Assembly: GCA_958427895.1 (NCBI GenBank)
Contig: CAUADW010000002.1
Location: forward strand, 1 to 64,000
From: an uncultured Collinsella sp.
Lineage (GTDB): Bacteria > Actinomycetota > Coriobacteriia > Coriobacteriales > Coriobacteriaceae
Direction of reading: 5' to 3'
DNA length: 64,000 bases
The position numbers and the translations under genes are program-made. Shown here in pieces: positions 29,229-35,462 of the stretch (positions are counted from its first letter, which is position 1; each line of letters starts with the position of its first letter). The notes under the pieces are model-generated. The model saw only the letters and a list, made by a program, of their open reading frames with translations. It was not told the DNA's origin and did no database searches.

Positions 29229-30566
29229 TTAGGAGTTCGCCAGGTAGTGCTTGATCTCCCACTCGGTGATCGTAGACTCAAACTTATGCCACTCGTCGCG
29301 CTTCTTTTTAAGGAAGAAGCTGTGGATGTGCTCGCCGAGGGCATCCTTCATAAACTGCGAGTCCTCAAACACGTCGAGTGCCTCTTTGAGCGAACGCGGC
29401 AGCGGCGTGTAGCCGGCCTCGACCATCTGACGGTCGGTGAGCTTGAGCGTCTCGGCCGTGGCCTCGGGCGGAAGCTCCAGCTTGCGCTCGATGCCGTCCA
29501 GACCAGCCGCCAGCGTGACGGCGTTGACCAGGTACGGGTTGGCCATGGGATCGGGACTGCGCAGCTCGATGCGCGTGGACAGCTGCTTGCCGGGCTTGTA
29601 GACCGGGATGCGGACCATGCTCGCGCGGTTGCGCAGGCCCCACGTGGCGTACTGCGGCACGGAATCGCCGCCCGTGGTGATGCGCTTGTACGAGTTGACC
29701 GTGGGGTTGGTGATGGCGCTGATCTCGCGGGCATGCGCCAGGATGCCGGCCATGTAGTGCTTGGCGATATCGGAGAGATGGTACTTCTCGTCGTCCTCGC
29801 CCCAAAAGACGTTGTTGCCGTCGTGGTCGAATAGCGACTGGCACAGGAACATAGCACTGCCGTCCTCGCCTGCCAACGGCTTGGGCATAAAGGAGGCGTG
29901 GCAACCGCTCTCGTAGGCCTGCTGCTTAATGATGAGCTTGGCCGTGGTGATGGCATCGGACATGCTCAGGGCCTCGGCGTGGCGCAGGCTCATGCCGTGC
30001 TGCGAGCGGCCGGCAGCGTGGAAGGTGTACTCCACGGGCACGGACATCTTCTCGAGCGTGAGAACCGTGTTGCGGCGCAGGTCGCGAGCGGCATCGCTCA
30101 CCGAAAGATCGAAGTAGCCCACGTTGTCGAGCGGCTCGGGGGTGTGCTCGTCGGGGAAGTAATAGTACTCCAGCTCGGCGCCCACGTTGAGCAGGTAGCC
30201 AGCCTTCTCGGCCTTGCGGAACATGCGGCGCAGGGCATCGCGCGGGTCGCCGGCGAAGGGCTTGCGGTCGGGGGTGCACACGTCGCAGAACACGCGGGCG
30301 ACGCCGTTGTGGCTCGGGCGCCACGGCAGAATCTGGAAGGTCGAAGCATCGGGAAATGCCAGCATGTCGGCTTCCTCGGGCGTGGCAAAGCCCTCGATGG
30401 CGGAGCCGTCGAAGCCAATACCCTCCTCAAAAGCGACCTCGAGGTCCTCGGGGCTAATGGCAAAGTTCTTGAGGCGGCCGAGAATGTCGACAAACCACAG
30501 ACGCACAAAGCGGATGTCACGCTGCTCTACGGAGCGGAGTACGTAATCGATGTTCTGCTGGTTCAT
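29229..30566 (-). CDS. Glutamine synthetase homologue lacking metal-ligand residues (possible pseudoenzyme)
   Basis: A 445-aa protein aligning over its whole length with type I glutamine synthetase: DGSAIEGF, AELEYYYF (E131, E133), FMPKP, NPTVNSYKR, LRNRASMVRIP and RIELRSPDPMANPYL. Three metal ligands are replaced: the two Glu of the HEVAPGQHE block are Ala184 and Gly191 (FHAAGRSQHG), and the His of GSGMH is Phe240 (GSAMFLCQSL). The flap Glu is Asp301. Synthesis of glutamine is therefore doubtful; a regulatory or other ligase role is possible. No adenylylation site is seen. AAAGGGGAG precedes the ATG. It forms an operon with the GlnR-like gene. Confidence 0.8.
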   Translation of the reverse strand: MNQQNIDYVLRSVEQRDIRFVRLWFVDILGRLKNFAISPEDLEVAFEEGIGFDGSAIEGFATPEEADMLAFPDASTFQILPWRPSHNGVARVFCDVCTPDRKPFAGDPRDALRRMFRKAEKAGYLLNVGAELEYYYFPDEHTPEPLDNVGYFDLSVSDAARDLRRNTVLTLEKMSVPVEYTFHAAGRSQHGMSLRHAEALSMSDAITTAKLIIKQQAYESGCHASFMPKPLAGEDGSAMFLCQSLFDHDGNNVFWGEDDEKYHLSDIAKHYMAGILAHAREISAITNPTVNSYKRITTGGDSVPQYATWGLRNRASMVRIPVYKPGKQLSTRIELRSPDPMANPYLVNAVTLAAGLDGIERKLELPPEATAETLKLTDRQMVEAGYTPLPRSLKEALDVFEDSQFMKDALGEHIHSFFLKKKRDEWHKFESTITEWEIKHYLANS

Positions 30567-30631
30567 GTCGCTCCCCTTTCTTTCGGGCGGGTTTCGACTG
30601 GTCTATATCGCAGATACTATCGCAGAAAAAT

Positions 30632-30647
30632 GTTTCCGCAGGGTTAA
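30632..30647 (-). promoter_or_regulatory. Candidate GlnR box upstream of the glutamine synthetase homologue
   Basis: Read on the minus strand, TTAAC-N6-GAAAC fits a half of the actinobacterial GlnR consensus GTNAC-N6-GAAAC with one mismatch. It lies about 70 bp before the start codon. The GlnR-like gene is in the same operon, so autoregulation is plausible. Confidence 0.5.
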
Positions 30648-30700
30648 AGCGTATCAAGCGCTCAAAAAACGTGCGCGAACAGGCCGTTGCGAACGAGCGG

Positions 30701-31723
30701 TTAGCGCGAGGTTGATGCGCGGTGTTCGATGTGGCCGGGGATCTCGATGCGTTTGGGCGCCAGCTTTGCGGCCTCGCCCACGGTGGTGGTAACGACGTCG
30801 ATGCGCTCGGAAAGGCGCTCGACTACGCGCTCGGCAATGGTGAGGGTGTCCTGCGCGGCCGTGGTGACGCCGCCAAAGAGCACATGGTTCCAGGGGTAGT
30901 CGTCAAACGTCGCGATCTTGAGCCCCGCCGGCAGCGAGGGACCAAGCTGCGCCAGCGCCTCGGTCAGACGCAGGAAAACCAGGCCGTTGACGGCGATAAG
31001 GCCGAGCCTTTTGCCCGCGTAGTCGCGGATGGTCTTGTCCAAACGGCCAACGCCCGTGGCGCCACCGTCGGCCAGGGTGACGACCTCGCCCGCAAGGCCG
31101 CGGCGCGAAAGCTCGTCGGCAAAGGCCTCGGCGCGCTCTCGACGCACGGGGCTATCGTCGCTTGCCTCGGTGAGCAGGCACAGACGCTCGCTGCCCGCAG
31201 CTGCCAAGGCGTCTACCAAGCCGGCGACCAGCTCACGGTTGTTAGATGTCACCAGGTCAACACCGCCGTCGGCAACGTCGCGGTCGAGCAGCACGACGGG
31301 CAGACGTCCCGCTGCCGCGGCGATCGCCTCGTCATTGCCTCCGCAGGTGTTGACGACCAGGCCGTCCACGCCGGCATCGATAAGTCTGGTGAGCGACTCC
31401 GCTTCCTTAGCGGGGTCGTTGCCGCTAATGGCCGTCATGAGCGAGCAGCCGCGCGCCGCGGCGCTGGCGGAAAGGCCCTCGAGCATGGCGCTCGAGAACG
31501 GGTTGGCGATGTCAGCCAGAATCACACCGATGAGGTTCGTACGCGAGCTGCGCAGATTGCGCGCGGCGGCACGTGGGCGATAGCCGGTGCGCTCGATAAC
31601 CGCCGCGATGCGAGCACGGGTTTCCTCGGTCATTTGCCCGGGGCGGTTGTTGAGATAGCGCGAGACCGTGGCCGGGCTCACGCCCGCCTCGGCGGCAATG
31701 TCCTTGATTCTCATCTGCGCCAT
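30701..31723 (-). CDS. LacI family repressor of the keto-deoxygluconate locus (KdgR-like)
   Basis: A 340-aa regulator: LacI helix-turn-helix at residues 5-50 (IKDIAAEAGVSPATVSRYLN, then RPGQMTEETRARI) and a periplasmic-binding-type sugar domain (60-335; IGVILADIANPFSSAMLEGL). The start at 31723 (MAQMRIKD) follows GGGGTG. It is divergent from kdgK, and the shared 235-bp region holds a near-palindromic operator, ACGAAACCGATTTCGT, directly after the kdgK -10 box. The same operator precedes the YczE-like gene at 35463. Ligand is probably 2-keto-3-deoxygluconate or its 6-phosphate. Confidence 0.85.
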   Translation of the reverse strand: MAQMRIKDIAAEAGVSPATVSRYLNNRPGQMTEETRARIAAVIERTGYRPRAAARNLRSSRTNLIGVILADIANPFSSAMLEGLSASAAARGCSLMTAISGNDPAKEAESLTRLIDAGVDGLVVNTCGGNDEAIAAAAGRLPVVLLDRDVADGGVDLVTSNNRELVAGLVDALAAAGSERLCLLTEASDDSPVRRERAEAFADELSRRGLAGEVVTLADGGATGVGRLDKTIRDYAGKRLGLIAVNGLVFLRLTEALAQLGPSLPAGLKIATFDDYPWNHVLFGGVTTAAQDTLTIAERVVERLSERIDVVTTTVGEAAKLAPKRIEIPGHIEHRASTSR

Positions 31724-31788
31724 AACGCACCCCGTTTCCCAATTGTCGGCGGTCTGAGCCATTTTAGGCATTTTTTTAAAAATCTCGG

Positions 31789-31855
31789 TTGCAAAACGCT
31801 GTAGGTGAGTATACTACAACTCGAAACGAAACCGATTTCGTAAACCGATTTCGGC
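31789..31855 (+). promoter_or_regulatory. kdgK promoter with LacI-type operator
   Basis: TTGCAA (31789-31794) and TATACT (31810-31815) form a promoter with a 15-bp spacer (16 if the -35 is read as GTTGCA). Ten bases on stands ACGAAACCGATTTCGT (31826-31841), then a partial second copy AACCGATTTCGG (31844-31855). Repressor bound here would block initiation. The same order of -10 box and operator is seen at 35192-35222. Confidence 0.75.
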
Positions 31856-31857
31856 GA

Positions 31858-31915
31858 GCGTTGGCACGCAGGTGCAAAGACGCACCCTACCGTCTTGGCA
31901 CCTGCGTGCCAACGC
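31858..31915 (+). ncRNA. Conserved leader hairpin with CACCCTAC loop, copy 1
   Basis: An 18-bp perfect stem (31858-31875 with 31898-31915) is followed by one mismatch, a 6-bp stem AAGACG/CGTCTT and the 8-nt loop CACCCTAC (31883-31890). It starts just after the operator, in the kdgK 5' leader. The hairpin at 35226-35283 has a different outer stem but the same loop and inner stem top. No T-run follows, so it is not a simple terminator. Role unknown. Confidence 0.7.
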
Positions 31916-31957
31916 CATATCAAAGGTGTACGCACGAGTAAAAGGAGCTGCGCGACC

Positions 31958-32992
31958 ATGGGTAAAACGGTTCTTACCTTCGGCGAGATCATGATGAGAC
32001 TCTCACCCAAAGACCACCTGCGTATTGAGCAGGCAACCGAGTTTGACGTCCGCTACGGCGGCGCCGAGGCCAACACTGCGCTTTCCCTGGCCTACCAGGG
32101 CGACAAGGCCGCTTACGTCTCCGTTGTCCCGGCCAACCGTCTGGGCGAGTGCGCCCTGCGTTCGCTGAAGGCCTACGACGTCGACACCACGCGCGTCGTG
32201 CGTCAGGGCGACCGCCTTGGCTCCTATGTGTTTGAGGTCGGTGCCTCGCAGCGCGGCAACGGTTGCGTCTACGACCGCAAGTACTCTGCCATCAACATGG
32301 CCAAGCGCGACGTCTTTGACTGGGACGAGATCCTCAAGGGCATCGATGTCTTCTATTTCTCCGGCGTGACCCCCGCCGTCTCCGATGAGATGGCCGCCGC
32401 CTGCAAGGATGCGCTCGCCGCCTGCCGCGCCAAGGGCATCACCACCGTGTGTGACGTGAACTATCGCGGCAAGATGTGGTCGCCCGAGAAGTCGCAGGCC
32501 ACCATGAGGGAACTCCTGCCGCTCGTCGACATCTGCATCGCCAACGACGAGGATGCGCCTGCTGGCCTCGGTATGACCTGCGTCTCTGGCTCCCTTGCCC
32601 ACGGCATCGAGGAGCGCGACACCTATGTCGAGATGGCCCGTCAGATCTGCGCCGAGTACGGCTGCAAGAAGGTCGCCTCGGTCGTCCGCAACATCTCCTG
32701 CGTCGAGCGCTCCATCTGGATGGGCATGCTCTTTGAGGCCGAGAGCGGCGAGCACTGGTTCTCCCCTGCTCACGACGTGCACGTACTCGAGGGCGTTGCC
32801 GCCGGCGACGCTTTCAACGCCGGCCTCGTCCATGCCCTCATCAACGACTTTGACCCGCAGGACGCTGTCAACTACGCGATTGCAGCCTCGATCCTCAAGC
32901 TCACTATCAAGGGCGATTCCAACTTGGTGACCGCAGACGAGATCGCAGCCGCGGCATCCGCCGCCGACGGTGGCACCCGCGTCGCCCGTTAA
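31958..32992 (+). CDS. kdgK: 2-keto-3-deoxygluconate kinase, PfkB family
   Basis: A 344-aa cytosolic sugar kinase of the ribokinase/PfkB fold. It has the N-terminal YGGAEANTALSLAYQG substrate block and the C-terminal anion-hole/catalytic-base motif GVAAGDAFNAGL. The product KDPG is the substrate of the aldolase encoded next. AAGGAG lies 10 nt before the ATG at 31958. First gene of the kdgK-kdgA unit under the LacI-type operator. Specificity for keto-deoxygluconate rests on the adjacent KDPG aldolase and KdgR-like regulator. Confidence 0.87.
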   Translation: MGKTVLTFGEIMMRLSPKDHLRIEQATEFDVRYGGAEANTALSLAYQGDKAAYVSVVPANRLGECALRSLKAYDVDTTRVVRQGDRLGSYVFEVGASQRGNGCVYDRKYSAINMAKRDVFDWDEILKGIDVFYFSGVTPAVSDEMAAACKDALAACRAKGITTVCDVNYRGKMWSPEKSQATMRELLPLVDICIANDEDAPAGLGMTCVSGSLAHGIEERDTYVEMARQICAEYGCKKVASVVRNISCVERSIWMGMLFEAESGEHWFSPAHDVHVLEGVAAGDAFNAGLVHALINDFDPQDAVNYAIAASILKLTIKGDSNLVTADEIAAAASAADGGTRVAR

Positions 32993-33007
32993 TTCGTTCC
33001 CCATTCC

Positions 33008-33047
33008 GCGGGCCGCAGCTTTCCAATCCCATACCCCTGCGGCCCGC
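33008..33047 (+). terminator. GC-rich hairpin after kdgK
   Basis: An 11-bp stem GCGGGCCGCAG (33008-33018) / CTGCGGCCCGC (33037-33047) begins 15 nt after the kdgK stop. No T-run follows, so it may lower read-through, protect the kdgK mRNA end, or mark an RNA processing point before the kdgA leader RNA. Confidence 0.5.
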
Positions 33048-33067
33048 TCCCCGATTCCTCCGGCCGG

Positions 33068-33196
33068 GCAAAACCACCAGTCCCATTCCGGTTTTGCTTG
33101 GCATTCCCTACATGACTGGTCGAGCAGCCGGTTTTGGAATTGCTTGAACCCCAAGCAGTGCCTCCGATAACCAATCCAAAATCGGCTCCTGACCAG
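33068..33196 (+). ncRNA. Covarying structured RNA in the kdgA leader (riboswitch candidate), copy A
   Basis: Helix 1 is GCAAAAC (33068-33074) with GTTTTGC (33091-33097), enclosing AGTCCCATTCCGG (33079-33091). Helix 2 is CTGGTC (33116-33121) with GACCAG (33191-33196). Across an internal loop it continues as GCCGGTTTTGG (33127-33137) with CCAAAATCGGC (33176-33186). Inside are a small hairpin GCTTG/CAAGC (33142-33156) and the unpaired block AGTGCCTCCGATAACC (33157-33172). The copy at 35305-35429 keeps both unpaired blocks identical while the stems differ in sequence yet stay complementary. No match to a named riboswitch class was recognised. It ends 50 nt before the kdgA ATG, so it may act on translation. 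Confidence 0.8.
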
Positions 33197-33246
33197 CACA
33201 TTTGGCAATCACGCGCCCATGCGCGCCACACATCGAAAGGAACATC

Positions 33247-33888
33247 ATGTTCGATCAGTTCTACACCACGCTTGAGTCCCTGGGCATCGTGCCGGTCGTT
33301 GTGCTCGACAAGGTCGAGGACGCCGCTCCGCTCGCCCACGCCCTTATGGCAGCTGGCATGAAGTCCGCCGAGGTCACCTTCCGCACCGCCTGCGCCGCCG
33401 AGTGCATCGCCGCTATGGCCGAGGCCGAGCCCGAGATGTGCGTTGGCGCCGGCACTGTCCTGACCGTCGAGCAGGTTGAGCAGGCCCGCGCAGCCGGTGC
33501 CAAGTTCATCGTCTCCCCGGGTTACAACGAGGACGTCGTGAAGCACTGCATCGACATCGACCTGCCCGTCCTTCCCGGCACCGTGACCCCCTCCGAGGTC
33601 ACCGCAGCCGAGAACCTGGGCCTCAAGGTCACCAAGTTCTTCCCCGCGTCCCAGTATGGCGGCCTGAACACCATCAAGGCCCTCGCCGCTCCGTTTGTCG
33701 GTCACCGCTTTATGCCTACCGGCGGCGTGAGCACCGCCAACGTCGAGGAGTACCTGAGCTCCTCCGCCATCATCGCCTGCGGTGGCACCTGGATGGTCAA
33801 GCCGGCCCTGTTTGCCGACGGCGACTTCTCCAAGGTCGAGCAGATCGCCCACGAGGCCATGGACGTCGTCAAGAAGGTCCGCGGCTAG
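33247..33888 (+). CDS. kdgA: KDPG/KHG aldolase
   Basis: A 213-aa class I aldolase that splits 2-keto-3-deoxy-6-phosphogluconate into pyruvate and glyceraldehyde 3-phosphate, the last step of the Entner-Doudoroff and uronate routes. Motifs: EVTFRTACA with the proton-shuttle Glu, GAGTVLT, and KFFPA with the Schiff-base Lys. AAAGGAA precedes the ATG. It follows kdgK after 254 nt of structured leader RNA and ends at a strong terminator, so it can be expressed independently of kdgK levels through the RNA element. Confidence 0.95.
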   Translation: MFDQFYTTLESLGIVPVVVLDKVEDAAPLAHALMAAGMKSAEVTFRTACAAECIAAMAEAEPEMCVGAGTVLTVEQVEQARAAGAKFIVSPGYNEDVVKHCIDIDLPVLPGTVTPSEVTAAENLGLKVTKFFPASQYGGLNTIKALAAPFVGHRFMPTGGVSTANVEEYLSSSAIIACGGTWMVKPALFADGDFSKVEQIAHEAMDVVKKVRG

Positions 33889-33905
33889 GTTTAGCTCTCT
33901 ATCGT

Positions 33906-33944
33906 GAAAGGGGGGCGTGCCCTAAACCTCGCCCCCTTTCTTTT
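33906..33944 (+). terminator. Rho-independent terminator of kdgK-kdgA
   Basis: GAAAGGGGG with a CG end (33906-33917) pairs with CGCCCCCTTTC (33930-33940) and is followed by TTTT. It begins 17 nt after the kdgA stop. Confidence 0.88.
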
Positions 33945-34045
33945 AAAGCGGCTCGGAAGCGCGCCGTTTCCGTCACGAACAAGAACCAAAACCGTCTTGT
34001 ATGCTGATAGAACGTGACGGAAGCGACACGCCTCCAAGCCGCTTT
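33945..34045. repeat. Nested palindrome
   Basis: Outer arms AAAGCGGCT (33945-33953) and AGCCGCTTT (34037-34045) enclose a second pair, TTCCGTCACG (33968-33977) and CGTGACGGAA (34013-34022). No gene is visible. It directly follows the kdgA terminator and forms the first of three palindromes packed into 325 bp. Confidence 0.55.
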
Positions 34046-34107
34046 GCCTACTCGGCTGGCCGTCGCGCTCAACTAAGCCACTTCGACAAAAGCCGAGCCA
34101 CCAAAAC

Positions 34108-34178
34108 AGCTGCGGTGCCGTCTGGAGGAATGGACCCTTGCTTCCGGTCTTTTCCTCCAAGCGGCGCCGCAGCTTTTT
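34108..34178. repeat. Palindrome with trailing T-run
   Basis: AGCTGCGG (34108-34115) pairs with CCGCAGCT (34167-34174), and TGGAGG (34123-34128) with CCTCCA (34154-34159). The plus strand continues TTTTTC, which resembles an intrinsic terminator, yet no plus-strand gene lies directly upstream except kdgA, which has its own terminator. Confidence 0.5.
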
Positions 34179-34201
34179 CGTGCCCCGATGTGCCCCAACG
34201 C

Positions 34202-34268
34202 AGTTGCGGTGAAATAGGGACTGTTTGCGCCACCTAGGCCGCAAAACAGTCCCTATTTCACCGCAACT
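34202..34268. repeat. GTTGCGGTG-family palindrome, copy 1
   Basis: Perfect 25-bp arms, 34202-34226 and 34244-34268, contain GTTGCGGTGAAATAGGGACT and surround a 17-nt loop. It lies 15 nt beyond the stop of the GntR gene. Copies 2 (35048-35114) and 3 (47451-47515) keep the arm ends but differ inside. Confidence 0.8.
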
Positions 34269-34282
34269 TATATGGGGATTGA

Positions 34283-34975
34283 TTAGATGGCCGAGTCTTT
34301 GGACAGCTCAAAATAGTCGGGATGCAAGGCGATAACCGGACCTTGCTCTTCGGGCATCAGGTGCAGGTGTGTCTCTGCCAGATAGCTCGCCGCGTCGGTA
34401 TCGCCCCTCTTAATGGCCTCGAGAATCCGGCGATGCTGCCGACGAATCGGCTCCCAATCCAAATCCTGCGACACCATACGCAACCAGTTATATCGCTCAA
34501 AATGCGTGTTGATGCTCTTCATCCAATCCCACAACATGTGACGACCGGCAATCACAAAACACGTCTCATGGAACAGGTTGTCCAGGTCAAAGAAACGACG
34601 CGTCTCGCTATGGTCGAGCGACTCGGACTCGGCAAGAATCTGCTCGAGCCGACACTTCTGCTCGGGTGTGGCGGCAGAGCAGCATTTAATGAGCACGCTT
34701 CTCTCGAGTTTTTCGCGCAAGAAACAGGCGTTCTCGGCGCGCTCCATGCTGATTTTTGAGACATAGGTGCCGCTTTTGGGACGCGTTTCCACCAGCTCCT
34801 GCTCACGCAGGCGCACAAAGGACTCGCGAATGGGCGTGCGCCCGATTCCCGTCTCCTTTTCCAGACCAATCGCCGAAAGACGCGTGCCGGGCCTGAGCTC
34901 GGCATAGATGATCTTGGAGCGCAATGCGTTGTACGCCTGGTCTTGCAGGCTCTGATAATGCTGGTGCTGTTCCAT
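34283..34975 (-). CDS. GntR family regulator with FCD ligand domain
   Basis: A 230-aa regulator: winged helix at residues 5-75 (YNALRSKIIYAELRPGTRLS, then IGRTPIRESFVRLREQELVE) and an all-helical FCD domain (85-220) with the metal-binding His pattern (FHETCFVIAGRH, THLHLM). Such proteins commonly sense sugar acids, lactate or other organic acids. The start at 34975 is preceded by GAGGG. Longer frames run into an upstream palindrome. It lies next to the keto-deoxygluconate genes, so control of sugar-acid use is plausible but not shown. Palindromes flank it on both sides. Confidence 0.85.
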   Translation of the reverse strand: MEQHQHYQSLQDQAYNALRSKIIYAELRPGTRLSAIGLEKETGIGRTPIRESFVRLREQELVETRPKSGTYVSKISMERAENACFLREKLERSVLIKCCSAATPEQKCRLEQILAESESLDHSETRRFFDLDNLFHETCFVIAGRHMLWDWMKSINTHFERYNWLRMVSQDLDWEPIRRQHRRILEAIKRGDTDAASYLAETHLHLMPEEQGPVIALHPDYFELSKDSAI

Positions 34976-35047
34976 AAAGCCCTCGGATAAGTCCTCGGTT
35001 AGTCGAATACCACCATGCAATACTATCGCATCCCCCGCCCCCTCATA

Positions 35048-35114
35048 AGTTGCGGTGGAATAGTTCCTGTTCAAGGCCTTCAGCAGCAAAAACAGGAACT
35101 ATTCCACCGCAACT
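35048..35114. repeat. GTTGCGGTG-family palindrome, copy 2
   Basis: Perfect 24-bp arms, 35048-35071 and 35091-35114, contain AGTTGCGGTGGAATAGTTCC. The inner half of both arms differs from copy 1, but the arms still match each other. It lies in the upstream region of the GntR gene. Confidence 0.8.
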
Positions 35115-35169
35115 ACAGCCAACGAGTTGTTGCGATTAGGTGAACGTTCACCTTTTTATTGTTTTTCTC

Positions 35170-35222
35170 TTCGCAAATAAAATCCCGTGCGTATACTTAG
35201 GCTCAAACGAAACCGATTTCGT
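35170..35222 (+). promoter_or_regulatory. Promoter and KdgR-type operator of the YczE-like gene
   Basis: TTCGCA (35170-35175) and TATACT (35192-35197) form a promoter with a 16-bp spacer. Nine bases on lies ACGAAACCGATTTCGT (35207-35222), identical over 16 bp to the kdgK operator (31826-31841). This puts the gene at 35463 into the regulon of the LacI-type regulator. Confidence 0.78.
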
Positions 35223-35225
35223 TGA

Positions 35226-35283
35226 GCGTGGGCAATAGGATGCTAAGACACACCCTACCATCTTGGCATCTTATCGCCCACGC
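35226..35283 (+). ncRNA. Conserved leader hairpin with CACCCTAC loop, copy 2
   Basis: GCGTGGGC (35226-35233) pairs with GCCCACGC (35276-35283). The stem continues through ATA/TAT, GATGC/GCATC and AAGA/TCTT, interrupted by one A-C mismatch and two G-T wobbles. The loop holds CACCCTAC (35251-35258), identical to the loop at 31883-31890. Wobbles in place of Watson-Crick pairs indicate that an RNA stem is kept. It lies directly after the operator. Confidence 0.7.
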
Positions 35284-35304
35284 AATGCCATTTGCTTTCT
35301 TCCC

Positions 35305-35429
35305 GTCTCGTTGGACCTTTAGTCCCATTCCGGCACAGCGAGACACTTCCTAGACGACTGACCGTGGGGCCGGCTTTTCTGCTTTTGCAGCAGTGCCTCC
35401 GATAACCCTCTTTTGCCGGCCCGGGTCAG
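35305..35429 (+). ncRNA. Covarying structured RNA in the yczE-like leader (riboswitch candidate), copy B
   Basis: GTCTCG (35305-35310) pairs with CGAGAC (35339-35344) around AGTCCCATTCCGG (35321-35333). CTGACC (35358-35363) pairs with GGTCAG (35424-35429), then GCCGGC (35369-35374) with GCCGGC (35415-35420). Inside are CTGC/GCAG (35379-35390) and the block AGTGCCTCCGATAACC (35392-35407). The unpaired blocks equal those of copy A at 33068-33196. The last stem is followed by CTTTTT, so in this copy the structure itself may act as an intrinsic terminator. It ends 33 nt before the start codon. Confidence 0.8.
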
Positions 35430-35462
35430 CTTTTTCACACAACCGAAAGGACGGGTAGCAAC

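Noticed and set aside
31858..31915. Intrinsic terminator/attenuator before kdgK
   Set aside because: The stem is strong but no T-run follows in either copy, and the loop is conserved, which a terminator does not need.
32003..33208. Long minus-strand open frames opposite kdgK and kdgA
   Set aside because: They are antisense readings of GC-rich coding DNA, rich in Gly/Ala/Val/Asp without any family motif, and they cross the structured RNA.
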